This document shows positions 35,223-46,276 of a stretch of DNA of 64,000 nucleotides, piece after piece (within the stretch, counting starts at the first letter, position 1; every line of letters starts with the position of its first letter). Under the pieces are notes generated by a model. That model saw only the letters and a list, made by a program, of their open reading frames with translations, searched no databases and was not told the origin of the DNA. This stretch comes from Nocardia brasiliensis NBRC 14402 (GTDB lineage: Bacteria > Actinomycetota > Actinomycetes > Mycobacteriales > Mycobacteriaceae): contig NZ_BAFT02000026.1 of NCBI RefSeq assembly GCF_000308475.2, positions 1-64,000 on the forward strand, in the 5' to 3' direction. Position numbers and translations under genes: made by a program.

Positions 35223-35705
35223 TCAGCTGCGAGTGTCGCGCAGCCAGCCCCGTACCTCGGCCAGCGCGGTGCCGCCGCTGTCGTCATCGATGCCCGCGGC
35301 CAAGTCGGCGACGGAGACCTCGGCGAGCGCGCGCGACCACGCCTGCTGGGCGGCGGCCATGGTGCGCGCGATCGCGCACGGACGCGCACACTGCCCGGCG
35401 GGAATACCCAGTGGTCCACGCTGCCGGATCTCCGCGCAGCGGTAGGCCGGTTCGGTCCCGTCGATCGCCTGCGTGATGTCGAGCACGCTGATCTGCGCCG
35501 CCGGTCGGGTGAGGGTGTACCCGCCGACCTGACCGGCGGTGGACCGGACGATACCCGCTCGGGACAACGCCTGAAGCTGCTTGGCCGTGTAAGCCGGTGG
35601 GGTGCCGTGCAATTCGGCCAGCCGGGCCGCCGGTACCGGCTCCTGGCTCTGGCTGAGCGTGACACAGCTGTGCAAGGCCCACTCCACACCGTTCGACATC
35701 TTCAC
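35223..35705 (-). CDS. Rrf2-family transcriptional regulator
   Basis: A 160-aa winged-helix regulator: SNGVEWALHSCVTLSQ, then AYTAKQLQALSRAGIVRSTAGQVGGYTLTRP. Three cysteines in the insertion (YRCAEI, then GQCARPC) are placed where IscR/NsrR bind an Fe-S cluster, so redox or nitrosative sensing is plausible. The start is 35705 or 35699. It is divergent from an MFS exporter and nitroreductase, with two identical-geometry operators between them. Confidence 0.86.
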   Translation of the reverse strand: MKMSNGVEWALHSCVTLSQSQEPVPAARLAELHGTPPAYTAKQLQALSRAGIVRSTAGQVGGYTLTRPAAQISVLDITQAIDGTEPAYRCAEIRQRGPLGIPAGQCARPCAIARTMAAAQQAWSRALAEVSVADLAAGIDDDSGGTALAEVRGWLRDTRS

Positions 35706-35720
35706 GACCCCATCCTACCG

Positions 35721-35745
35721 ATCTCGGACATGAGATATCCGAGAT
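35721..35745. promoter_or_regulatory. Rrf2 operator copy 1
   Basis: Perfect inverted repeat ATCTCGGA-N9-TCCGAGAT, starting 16 bases upstream of the Rrf2 start codon. The half-sites CTCGGA/TCCGAG and the 9-base spacer are repeated in copy 2. Confidence 0.68.
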
Positions 35746-35754
35746 GTGATAGAA

Positions 35755-35775
35755 CTCGGATAGAAAATGTCCGAG
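35755..35775. promoter_or_regulatory. Rrf2 operator copy 2
   Basis: Inverted repeat CTCGGA-N9-TCCGAG, same geometry as copy 1, 10 bases away and 18 bases before the chosen MFS start. It argues against the earlier in-frame ATG at 35767, which lies inside it. Confidence 0.64.
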
Positions 35776-35793
35776 ATCAACCTGGGGTACCTC

Positions 35794-36984
35794 ATGACAG
35801 GGATTGCATCCCGCACCGCGCTGGGAGCCGCCGCAGTCGCGTTGTTCGCCGCCGCCGCGAACCTGCGCCCGGCCATCGCGGCCGTCGCGCCGCTGGTGGA
35901 CCGCATCCAGACCGACCTGGATCTGTCCGCGACCGGCGTGGCCTTGCTGACCACCGTTCCCACACTGGCGATGGGCGTGTGCGCACCGCTGGGCGCATAC
36001 GTGGGGCGTCGCTTCGGATTGCAGCGTGGAGTGCTGCTCGGGCTCGCGATCATCGCGATCGCCACGGCGGCCCGTTCGGCCGGCGCCTCCACCTGGCTGC
36101 AATTGAGCAGTGCGGCGATCGTGGGGGCCGGTATCGCGATCGCGCAGACCCTGTTGCCTGCCGTGGTCAAGACGCGTTTCGCCGATCGGGCCACGCTGGT
36201 GACGGGCATCTACACCGCCGGTCTCGGGCTCGGCGGAGCGGTCGCGGCCGGTGTCAGCGCGCCGTTGGCCGACCTGCTGGGCTCCTGGCCGGCAGCGCTG
36301 GCCTCATGGGCGGTCCTCGCGGTCGCCGGGTTGGTGCTGTGGTCCGGTGCGAAAGGCGCGCTGGGACTGGAAGGCGTTGCTGCCCTTGCGGGTCCGGCGA
36401 CCCGGGGACTGCCGTGGCGCAGCGGTCCGGCGTGGCGAATCACCATACTGTCGGCGGTCAACTCGGCGTTGTACTACTGCGAATTGGCTTGGGTCGCACC
36501 GCTGCTGCACAACAGTGGGGGCTACAGCGCGGCCGCATCCGGCGTCATGCTGACGGTCATGATCGCCATTCAGGTCGTCGCGATGCCGGCCGTGCCGATG
36601 CTGCTCGGCGAGCGAGCGGACAAGCGTGGCGGCCTCGCGGTCACCATGATCGTCACTGCCGCAGGCTTTCTGGGCTTGGCCCTCGCGCCGGACACGGCGA
36701 CGTGGGTGTGGATCGTCGCCCTCGGCGTCGGGCACGGCGGCCTCTTCACGCTCGTGCTGACCATGCCGGTGCTGATGGGCCGCGATCCCGGTGAAGCCGG
36801 ACGGATCAGTGCGCTGGCGTTCTTCGTCGGCTACGGCAGTGCCGCGGCGGCTCCCGTGCTGGTGGGCGTACTACGGGACAGCACAGGCGATTTCCGGCTC
36901 GCATTCGCCCTGCTGGGCGGGCTCGGCCTGCTCACCCTGCTGCCTATTCGCCGGCTACGACCCGCCCTGAATCGAAAGGCTTGA
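35794..36984 (+). CDS. MFS transporter (CynX/NimT-like)
   Basis: A 396-aa inner-membrane transporter with about twelve helices. The N-terminal helix AALGAAAVALFAAAANLRPAIAAVAPLVDRIQTDLDLS and the conserved NLRPA motif are characteristic of the CynX/NimT branch of the major facilitator family. The start is taken as ATG 35794, behind GGGG and downstream of the operator. Three bases separate it from the nitroreductase gene; the two should be co-transcribed under Rrf2 control. An export role for a nitro- or cyanate-like compound is a family-based guess. Confidence 0.87.
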   Translation: MTGIASRTALGAAAVALFAAAANLRPAIAAVAPLVDRIQTDLDLSATGVALLTTVPTLAMGVCAPLGAYVGRRFGLQRGVLLGLAIIAIATAARSAGASTWLQLSSAAIVGAGIAIAQTLLPAVVKTRFADRATLVTGIYTAGLGLGGAVAAGVSAPLADLLGSWPAALASWAVLAVAGLVLWSGAKGALGLEGVAALAGPATRGLPWRSGPAWRITILSAVNSALYYCELAWVAPLLHNSGGYSAAASGVMLTVMIAIQVVAMPAVPMLLGERADKRGGLAVTMIVTAAGFLGLALAPDTATWVWIVALGVGHGGLFTLVLTMPVLMGRDPGEAGRISALAFFVGYGSAAAAPVLVGVLRDSTGDFRLAFALLGGLGLLTLLPIRRLRPALNRKA

Positions 36985-36987
36985 ACG

Positions 36988-37584
36988 ATGGAATTCACCG
37001 AAGTATTGCGCGGCCGCCGGATGGTGCGGCACTACCGGCCCGATCCGGTGCCGGTGGAGACACTGCGGCAGGTGGTGCGGGTCGTCCGCCGTGCCCCCAG
37101 CGCCGGATACAGCCAAGGCCATCGACTGGTGGTGATCACCGATCCGGTGCTGCGCGGACAACTGGCGGCGGTCGCGGAGCCCTGGTATCTCGAACACGGT
37201 CATCAACCGTGGATCTCGCAAGCCCCGGTGCACATCGCCCTGGGGATCCGAGAAGCGTCCTATCACGAGCGCTACACCGAACCCGACAAACTCACCGACC
37301 ACACCGAAATCCCTTGGCCCGTCCCGTTCTGGTGGTTCGATGCCGGCGCACTGTTCACCCTGCTGCAACTCGCCGCGATCGACGCGGGACTGACCACCGG
37401 CTTCTACAGCCCCGCCCCGCCCGACGAACTCGACGCCCTGGCGAAGATCGCCCAACTACCAGACGACGTCGCCCTCGTCGGCATCCTCACCCTCGGCTAC
37501 CCCGCAGACCCGCACGCCGCACCCGACCGTCGCCTCGCCGACCGCCGCAAACCGCTCGAAGAATTGGTCGTCTGGCGGGACTGA
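36988..37584 (+). CDS. Nitroreductase-family FMN oxidoreductase
   Basis: A 198-aa protein: FTEVLRGRRMVRHYRPDPVPVETL is the N-terminal FMN-binding RRSxRxY-like signature, and WWFDAGALFTLLQLAAIDAGLTTGFYS plus LVGILTLGYPAD are conserved in the family. It reduces nitro compounds, quinones or similar substrates with NAD(P)H. Second gene of the Rrf2-controlled unit. Confidence 0.88.
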   Translation: MEFTEVLRGRRMVRHYRPDPVPVETLRQVVRVVRRAPSAGYSQGHRLVVITDPVLRGQLAAVAEPWYLEHGHQPWISQAPVHIALGIREASYHERYTEPDKLTDHTEIPWPVPFWWFDAGALFTLLQLAAIDAGLTTGFYSPAPPDELDALAKIAQLPDDVALVGILTLGYPADPHAAPDRRLADRRKPLEELVVWRD

Positions 37585-37738
37585 CAGAATCAGGAGGGGT
37601 GATGGGCGGCGATCGCGAGATCACCGAGCGGGCGCGTAGGCCGTGGTTACCGTTTGGCTGAGATCGCCATGAAGCTGTCGTGGCCGCCGCTGCCTGCTGG
37701 ATGCATGATCGCGTCATGCCTGTCGATCCGGTGATCCT

Positions 37739-38512
37739 GTGACTGCCCTGCCCGACCTCGACCGTCTCGGCGGCCTGCGGTGGGCTGAGCGCACCCGCGG
37801 TGTGCTGACCTGGCGTGAGCAGCGTCAGTTCCTCGGCGCAGCCACCAAGATGATGGCGACCGCTCTATCGGGTCGAATGAAGCTCGCGACCCGGGGAGCG
37901 CCCAACACCGCAAGCGCGCTGGACACTGTGGACTTTCGACCGCCGGACAGCAAATTCGCTCGTGCGGTCATGGCGGCGTGCGCCGAGCAGAGCCCGACAG
38001 TGTCCGCGCACTCGTACCGAACCTGGATATTCGGCAGCGCGTTGAGCGCAATCGACGCCACGCCCATGGATTCCGAGTTGTTCTTCGCGGCGGCGCTGCT
38101 GCACGATCACGGAATCGAGCAACCCGTCCTGGGCGAGGATTTCACGTTGCGAAGCGCCGCCCGTGCGCGCTCCTGTGCGCACGGCGCGGGATTGCCGGAG
38201 CGGTCGGCCGTTGAATTGGCCGATGCCATCACAGCGCATGTCATGCCGGGTCTGACGAGTGATCGCGACGGAGCGCCGGCGACCTACGTCGGCCAGGGGG
38301 CGATGCTCGATCTCGCGGGTTTGCGTGCCGAGTACCTGACTCGGGACTTCCGGGCAAAGGTCGCCCGCGCCTACCCGCGAGACCGATCGGTGGCGAACGA
38401 GATCGCGCTGATTCGCAACGAGAGCCGGCTCAATCCACGTAGTCGAATGGGACTCGCTTACCGTCTGGGAATAGCTACGGCACTGCGCATGTCCCCGATG
38501 AGACGTGATTGA
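37739..38512 (+). CDS. HD-domain hydrolase-like protein
   Basis: A 257-aa protein with an HD-type metal site: SAHSYRTWIFG supplies the first His, AALLHDHG the HD pair, and ADAITAHVM a later His. The pattern resembles the cyanamide hydratase/HD phosphohydrolase superfamily. The substrate is unknown. The start is GTG 37739 (a GTG eight bases earlier is followed by a stop in its own frame). It is convergent with the GlsB-type gene, 9 bases away. Confidence 0.75.
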   Translation: MTALPDLDRLGGLRWAERTRGVLTWREQRQFLGAATKMMATALSGRMKLATRGAPNTASALDTVDFRPPDSKFARAVMAACAEQSPTVSAHSYRTWIFGSALSAIDATPMDSELFFAAALLHDHGIEQPVLGEDFTLRSAARARSCAHGAGLPERSAVELADAITAHVMPGLTSDRDGAPATYVGQGAMLDLAGLRAEYLTRDFRAKVARAYPRDRSVANEIALIRNESRLNPRSRMGLAYRLGIATALRMSPMRRD

Positions 38513-38521
38513 TCCGGTAGG

Positions 38522-38797
38522 TCAGTGCGCCGCGCCGCGGCGGCCGGTGACGAGGCCGACCAGGAACAGCAAGATCACCGCGCCGCCCAGGCAGGTGAAG
38601 AAGCTGAACCACAAGCCACCGCCCGCCAGGTCGACCCCCAGCAGTTTCAGCAGGAAACCGCCGAGTAGCCCACCGACGACGCCGACCACGATATTGAGCA
38701 GGATGCCTTGCTGAGCATCGGTTTTCATGATCTTGCCACCGATCCATCCGGCCAGTCCGCCTAGGACGATCCAGCCGATGATGCCGAGTCCGAGCAT
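38522..38797 (-). CDS. GlsB/YeaQ/YmgE family small membrane protein
   Basis: A 91-aa protein with three glycine-rich membrane helices (LGIIGWIVLGGLAGWIGGKIM, ILLNIVVGVVGGLLGGFLL, WFSFFTCLGGAVILLFLVGLV). This is the transglycosylase-associated/GlsB stress-response family, whose exact function is unknown. It lies 30 bases downstream of the secreted phospholipase gene on the same strand. Confidence 0.92.
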   Translation of the reverse strand: MLGLGIIGWIVLGGLAGWIGGKIMKTDAQQGILLNIVVGVVGGLLGGFLLKLLGVDLAGGGLWFSFFTCLGGAVILLFLVGLVTGRRGAAH

Positions 38798-38827
38798 CGC
38801 GAAATCCTTTCTCTTTCCGGGTAACGG

Positions 38828-39361
38828 TTAGTTCTGGCCCCAGTGTGTCGCCTCGGTCATGTATGCGTATACGGCGGCGGCGTTGTGGCAGAGGGCGAAT
38901 GCGTTGGATTGGATATCCGGGTACGCGTTCATGCAATTGATCCGAAGTTCATGATAGAAAGCCGCGTTACACGGGCCGTATCCGACGTCACGCCACCCCT
39001 CGGCGCGCTTCTGGTCGACCACGTCGTAGCACATGTCGTGCCGTGCGCACGGTCCGGCGAAGTTCGCGCTGCCGAACTGGTCGAACGACGAGGTGCAGTA
39101 GTCATGTCGGGCAACCGGTTCCAGGGTTGGGTTGTAGACGTAGTCGGCCGGTATATCGATGTAGGGCAGCGCGGGGTCCGGATCACGCTTGTCCCGGGAC
39201 GGCTCCGGCTGGGACGACCAGAGCGTGCCCAGCCGGGCATCCAGCGGATATTGCTGCGTGGGTGTCGCGTTCGCGGTGGACGTGGCGGACGTGATCAGCA
39301 CTGCCGCGAACCCGGTGAGGGCGAGAATGCGTCTGATCCTGGAAGTGTTTCTTTTGCTCAT
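38828..39361 (-). CDS. Secreted phospholipase A2
   Basis: A 177-aa protein with a Sec signal peptide (RRILALTGFAAVLITSATSTANA). The mature part holds the prokaryotic PLA2 core FAGPCARHDMCYDVV, with the catalytic His-Asp pair and disulfide cysteines, and later YGPCNAAFYHELRINCMNAYP. It hydrolyses the sn-2 acyl ester of phospholipids, usually with calcium, outside the cell. Such enzymes occur in Streptomyces and Nocardia and may act on host or competitor membranes. Confidence 0.9.
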   Translation of the reverse strand: MSKRNTSRIRRILALTGFAAVLITSATSTANATPTQQYPLDARLGTLWSSQPEPSRDKRDPDPALPYIDIPADYVYNPTLEPVARHDYCTSSFDQFGSANFAGPCARHDMCYDVVDQKRAEGWRDVGYGPCNAAFYHELRINCMNAYPDIQSNAFALCHNAAAVYAYMTEATHWGQN

Positions 39362-39625
39362 CGATACCCCTCTGTCTGTGCCGGGCGCGGAATGCGCAAT
39401 CGCATCGCCGAATGGGATGCGGACTCACCTTCACCCGCGCCCTGTTATTCGACAACCAGGCGGATTCGACAATGCCGAACCGGCTCGTCTACGTGCGAAT
39501 TCCTCTCGATATCGGGAGAAATGAACAGTCCCCGAAAAATTGCGACAGTGCAGGGGGTGTTTCGGTCCAGGGGCGAAAGGCCTTTGTTCCTGGGGAAATT
39601 GCCTCGATCGAAGCCGGAAATTGTC

Positions 39626-42100
<2,475 letters not shown>

Positions 42101-42144
42101 TTACGCACGCCGCGCGCCCGGGAAATGTGAATAGTGCCCTTGGT

Positions 42145-42165
42145 TCGAGGGCCAAAGACCCTCGA
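42145..42165. promoter_or_regulatory. Palindrome in devR/acg divergent region
   Basis: Inverted repeat TCGAGGG-N7-CCCTCGA between the divergent devR and nitroreductase genes, 73 bases upstream of devR. It resembles a DevR box (GGG...CCC) but the spacing is one base short. Confidence 0.38.
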
Positions 42166-42230
42166 TCGGCGCGACCAGAGTCGTTCGGCGGCCGAATCCG
42201 ATCGAACGCGCAGCCGAGGTCCTCGCTATG

Positions 42231-42246
42231 AGGGTCGTCGGACCCT
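42231..42246. promoter_or_regulatory. Palindrome AGGGTCGTCGGACCCT upstream of the Acg-type gene
   Basis: Perfect inverted repeat AGGGTC-GTCG-GACCCT, 57 bases before the nitroreductase start. It has the GGG-N8-CCC spacing of the DevR box but matches only 9 of the 14 core positions, so it may be a diverged site. Confidence 0.45.
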
Positions 42247-42303
42247 TCTTCGCGGCACGACCGTATGCGACCGTCATGGCACCCGAACATAAAGGAAGTC
42301 GGT

Positions 42304-43284
42304 ATGGATCATGGAATGCCGGACGCGGAAACCGTACGAGCGGCACTGAGACTCGCGGTACGGGCACCGTCGGTGCACAACATTCAACCGTGGCGGTGGC
42401 GGATCGGGGACAGGTCGGTGCATCTGTTCCTGGATCCGGACCGGGCGATACCGTCGACCGACCCGGATCAGCGCGATCTGCTGCTGAGTTGCGGTGCGGC
42501 ACTGCATCATCTGCGTATCGCGTTCGCGGCGCTGGGCTGGTCGGCGATCGTGCATCGCCTGCCGAATCCGGACGAACTGAATCATCTGGCGGCGATCGAT
42601 CTGGTCGCGCATCGTCCGACGGCCCAGGATGTCGAACTCTCGGCGGCGATTTCGCGGCGGCAGAGCGACCGCAGGCAATTCAGTTCCTGGCCGATTCCGG
42701 TCGGATACTTCGGCTTGCTGATCGAACGCGCCGCGGGCCTGGGTGTGCTCGTGCGCCGGGTCACCGACCGGTCGCGGGACCGGCTGCTCGAGGCCATGCG
42801 GATCGCGGCCGCCGAACATGCGCTGGATCCCGACTACCGTTTCGAACTCGCGAGCTGGAGCGGACGACACGGGTCCGCGGATGGCGTGCCGGCCAGGAGC
42901 ACTCCGCGTCCGCGGCCCGACGCCGAGGTCCCGGCAAGGGATTTCACCGAACCGCGGCTGCTCGACCAGGCTCGAACGCCGGACACCGCCGACCTGCTGG
43001 TGCTGGCGACGTCGGCCGACGATCGAGTCTCGCGCCTGCGGGCCGGCGAAGCCATGAGCGCAGTCCTGTTGACCGCGGCGAACATCGGGCTGGCCACCTG
43101 CCCGCTCAGCGAGCCGCTCGAACTTCCGTTGCTGCGCAGCCGGGTTCGGCTCGAAGTGCTCGACGACAGTGCGCACGCGCAGGTCGTGATCAGAGTCGGT
43201 TGGGCGCCGACGAGCGCGGACGCGTTGCCCGTCACGCCGCGTCGCGCCATCGACGAAGTGGTGGATCCGTTCGACGTTCGGTGA
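42304..43284 (+). CDS. Acg-family FMN-binding nitroreductase-like protein
   Basis: A 326-aa protein of the Acg (Rv2032/Rv3131) group: LRLAVRAPSVHNIQPWRWRIGD at the N-terminus, DLLLSCGAALHHLRIAFAALGW, AISRRQSDRRQF, GEAMSAVLLTAANIGLATCPLSEPLELP. In mycobacteria these are DosR-regulon proteins that bind FMN but often lack nitroreductase activity. The ATG follows GGAAG. It is divergent from devR and probably under its control. Confidence 0.88.
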   Translation: MDHGMPDAETVRAALRLAVRAPSVHNIQPWRWRIGDRSVHLFLDPDRAIPSTDPDQRDLLLSCGAALHHLRIAFAALGWSAIVHRLPNPDELNHLAAIDLVAHRPTAQDVELSAAISRRQSDRRQFSSWPIPVGYFGLLIERAAGLGVLVRRVTDRSRDRLLEAMRIAAAEHALDPDYRFELASWSGRHGSADGVPARSTPRPRPDAEVPARDFTEPRLLDQARTPDTADLLVLATSADDRVSRLRAGEAMSAVLLTAANIGLATCPLSEPLELPLLRSRVRLEVLDDSAHAQVVIRVGWAPTSADALPVTPRRAIDEVVDPFDVR

Positions 43285-43303
43285 GTGCTCCCCGGCAACG
43301 GCG

Positions 43304-44494
43304 TTATCGGTGGGTTGGTGTGCGTGTCTTGGCATCCTCGTGCCTTGCCCCGGCAGGCAGGGACGATTCCGGCTGGCGTGGGTAACGCCTACGGCGGGTT
43401 CCTGTTTCGTGGCCGAGTGCCGGGACGGGTCCCGGCCGCGAGTCGGCTCCACAGGCGTTTCTGCTCTCCGCCTGCCCAGCGGCGAGAATTGTGCGGGCGG
43501 CACGGTCGGGGTGGTGCGGACCGGGCCCGGGTGACGGCGAAACTTTGCCGAAGCGCCGACCGTAGCGAGCGGCCTTCTGACATAGCATACGGGTGAAGAC
43601 GATCCAGCTGTCGTCGTCGGTCGAGCGGGTTCGGCGCGACGGAGCCTTGGCGCGGTAGGGCAGTCCCTCGATGTACACCGCTTGGTTTTCACGGATGATC
43701 GCTGTCGACTGCTTGTGCGCCCAGTCGCGCCGGGTGTCGTGCAGTGCCGCAAGGGCTTTGGCGACCCCCAGCCGAGCCTTGACCTGATTCTTGCTGCCCG
43801 GCTGCTTTCTGGACAGTGTTCGCTGTGCCCGGTCCAGTCTGCGTTGCGCCCGCCGGAGGAATTCCGGGTGCGCGATCGTGGTGCCGTTGCTCAGCACCGC
43901 TACGGTGCACGTCCCCCGGGCGATGCCGACCTGAGCTGACTGTTCGGGCAGCGGGTCGGCGGCGGATTCGACCACGAAGGAGACGAAATAGCGGCCTGCG
44001 GTGTCTCTGATCACCGTCACCGACGTCGGTTCCGCGGGCAGCGGCCGTGACCAGACCACTTTCAGCGCACCGATTTTGGGCAGCCGTAGCCGACCTCCTG
44101 CGGTGACCGCGAAGTGAGCGTTGCGGGTGAATCTGATGGATTGCCGATCATGGCGGGACCGGAACCTGGGGAGTCCGACGGTGGGGCCCAGTCGCCGACC
44201 GGTCGCCGAGGCGAAGAAGTTCCGGTAGGCCGTGTTCAGGTCTGCGAGAGCTTGCTGAAGGACCACCGCCGACACGTCTGCGAGCCATGCACGTTCGGCG
44301 GTCCGCTTGGCCGCCGTCAGTCGTCGTGACAACTCCGCGTCCGATATCCAGCGACCGGCCGCGGAGGCCCGTAGGCGCGCGTCGAGGGCATCGTTGAAAA
44401 CTACTCGGGCACAACCGAAAGCCCGGGCGAGCGCGGCCTGCTGCGGCTCGTCCGGATAGCAACGGAAATTGTAACGCAGTTGGACGGAGCGCAT
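43304..44494 (-). pseudogene. tnpB: Degenerate TnpB (IS200/IS605 family), RuvC and zinc finger damaged
   Basis: A 396-aa open frame with a TnpB N-terminus (YNFRCYPDEPQQAALARAFGCARVVFNDAL, GLPRFRSRHDRQSIRFTRNA). RuvC-I reads GIARGTCTVAVLS (190-202) where active TnpB has GIDxG, so the catalytic Asp is replaced by Ala192; RuvC-II Glu276 remains (VYIEGL). The CxxC...CxxC zinc ribbon expected after FGKV is missing: about 10 residues (318-328) replace roughly 40 before AARTILAAG. The tail after residue 350 is non-TnpB-like. The ribosome-binding site (GGGAGGTG) is intact. Only 19 bases separate the stop from the nitroreductase gene, so the right end and its guide-RNA region are absent. No TnpA is present. 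It is either decay or a nuclease-dead derivative. Confidence 0.82.
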
Positions 44495-44682
44495 CGGTCA
44501 CCTCCCTCTGACTGATGTCTGGGCCGGTGGCAACCATGAAATTCGCGCACCGTGGATCGACGTTCTCACGATAGGCAAACGTTGCGTCGTAGGAAAAGGG
44601 GGAATGGTCCATCACGCGGGGACTTTCTGTCCTGACCGCGTGGGCCGTACGCCTCTGCCGATAACCGTTGGGTAAAGCCAAC

Positions 44683-45246
44683 ATGAATGCCATGGGAATG
44701 CCAGGTACTCGCATCGCAGTGATATTCGCTACGGCCCAGGGGTCCACCCGCGACATCGCGGAATACTTCGGCCAGGACCTGTCTGCCCGCGGCGCCGAGG
44801 TCGTCGTCGCGGGCGTCAACCACGCGCCGCAGCTCACCGGGTTCGATGCGATCATCCTGGGCAGTGCGATTCATCATCGTGAATTCCTCCCACCGGCAGC
44901 GTCGTTCATCCGCGCGCACGCGGATATTCTTGCCGCGAAACGGGTCTGGCTGTTCAGTGTCGGCCTCGGGCCCGCGCTCGTCGGGCCGATAGGCCGGCGG
45001 CTGGGCCGGAAGGTGCCCAAGGAAATCGCCGCACTGCGCGCTTTGATCGCACCCGAGGACTATCACGCTTTCGCCGGTCACTACGAACGGGCCGGGGTCG
45101 ACTTCAAGGCCCGCACGATCTATCGGGTCCTCGGCGGCATGCGGTACGGGGACTTGCGCGACTGGGCCGAGATAGCCGCATGGTCGGCGAGAATCGGGGA
45201 GTCGCTCGGGCTGCCGCAGACCGCGGTAACCATTGTTCGCCCCTGA
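44683..45246 (+). CDS. Flavodoxin-domain protein
   Basis: A 187-aa protein with an FMN-binding flavodoxin fold: RIAVIFATAQGSTRDIAEYFGQDL supplies the phosphate-binding loop, ILGSAIHHREFLP the second loop, and VWLFSVGLGPAL the third. It resembles HemG-like/menaquinone-dependent flavodoxin proteins found in DevR regulons. ATG 44683 is chosen. A 14-base GGGAC...GTCC sequence (44619-44632) upstream recalls a DevR box with one extra spacer base. Confidence 0.82.
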   Translation: MNAMGMPGTRIAVIFATAQGSTRDIAEYFGQDLSARGAEVVVAGVNHAPQLTGFDAIILGSAIHHREFLPPAASFIRAHADILAAKRVWLFSVGLGPALVGPIGRRLGRKVPKEIAALRALIAPEDYHAFAGHYERAGVDFKARTIYRVLGGMRYGDLRDWAEIAAWSARIGESLGLPQTAVTIVRP

Positions 45247-45292
45247 ATTCGTGCGCCGAGTCGTGTCCGCGGCCGGCGCCGCCGACGGCAGA

Positions 45293-45327
45293 GCGGTGCT
45301 CACGGTCCGGCTCTGTGTGAGCACCGC
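45293..45327. terminator. Bidirectional terminator hairpin
   Basis: Perfect 11-bp stem GCGGTGCTCAC/GTGAGCACCGC with a 13-base loop between the convergent flavodoxin and glycine-zipper genes. No U-tract is seen, as is common in actinobacteria. Confidence 0.6.
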
Positions 45328-45337
45328 GCCGCCTCGG

Positions 45338-46276
45338 CTACCGCACCAACTGGAACTGCTCGGTGACGGAATCGATTGCCGCGCTGACATCGGTCAGGCC
45401 TTGCTGTAGCTGCCTGGCCACCGGCTCGACTGCGGCCGAGACGGGTGCCGCGGCGTCCTGGCGCTGCGTGTACGCGAACCCTTCGAGGTCGTTCAGGTTC
45501 TGCTGAGCGAGACCCTGATTGGCTTGCGACGCCGCGGTCGCCGCACCGATCGCGGCACCGAGACCGGCGCCGATCGCCGCGCCGACGGGTGCGGCAACGG
45601 CCGCGGTGCCCAGCCCCACGGCGGTCGCGACCCCCGCACCGGCGCCTGCGCCGATAGCGGTGCCCGCCAGTGGTCCGACGACAGCTCCGGCGATGGTTCC
45701 GGCCACACCGCCGACGATGCCGCCGATCACCGCGCCGGGGATGCACCCGACGATCACGGCCGGCAGCCCGACGACGCAGCCGAGTGCCATGCCGGTGAGT
45801 GTGCCGATCGTGGCGGCGCCGACGCCGCCGATCACCAGACCGGCGCCGGCACCGATGCCCGCGCCGATCGGCACCGCGGCCAGGCCGGTACCGAGTCCGG
45901 TGATCGCTCCGACGGTCGCGCCGACCGCGGCGCCGCCGATCCCGCCGATCGCCGCACCGTCGGCCGCGCCGTCGAGCGTGGCCGCCGACAACAGTTCCCG
46001 CCGGCGCTGGTCTACCAGTGGAAAGTATTCGGGCTTGATGACGGTATCGCTCAGGACCCCATTTGTTCCCGGTTCGAAATCGGTGCCCCGGCCCTGGCCG
46101 ACGTTGTCCCAGGGGGCGACGACGGGCTGTGCGACGTCTGCTGCGGCGGTACGGAGGAGCGGGTCGGCAATGTGCGCCCCGGGCTCGGCGGAAGCAAAGC
46201 ACTGGCCTGACGCAATTCCTGCCGTTGCTACGACAGACACGATTCCCATTCGCGCAAAGCCATGTCTCGCGGACAT
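45338..46276 (-). CDS. Secreted glycine-zipper-rich protein
   Basis: A 312-aa protein with an N-terminal signal (GIVSVVATAGIASGQCFASAEP). A mature head with EYFPLVDQRRRELLSAA is followed by about 150 residues of Gly/Ala-rich repeats of GxxxG type (GGIGGAAVGATVGAITGLGTG, GGIVGGVAGTIAGAVVGPLAG). The tail is helical (LQQGLTDVSAAIDSVTEQFQLVR). Glycine zippers insert into or oligomerise on membranes; an envelope or cell-surface role is inferred. ATG 46276; the start region has CTCC/GGAG complementary to the ribosome. Confidence 0.78.
   Translation of the reverse strand: MSARHGFARMGIVSVVATAGIASGQCFASAEPGAHIADPLLRTAAADVAQPVVAPWDNVGQGRGTDFEPGTNGVLSDTVIKPEYFPLVDQRRRELLSAATLDGAADGAAIGGIGGAAVGATVGAITGLGTGLAAVPIGAGIGAGAGLVIGGVGAATIGTLTGMALGCVVGLPAVIVGCIPGAVIGGIVGGVAGTIAGAVVGPLAGTAIGAGAGAGVATAVGLGTAAVAAPVGAAIGAGLGAAIGAATAASQANQGLAQQNLNDLEGFAYTQRQDAAAPVSAAVEPVARQLQQGLTDVSAAIDSVTEQFQLVR

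Noticed and set aside
44619..44632. GGGACTTTCTGTCC upstream of the flavodoxin gene as a DevR box
   Set aside because: The half-sites are good but the spacer is five bases instead of four, so it is mentioned only in the gene entry.
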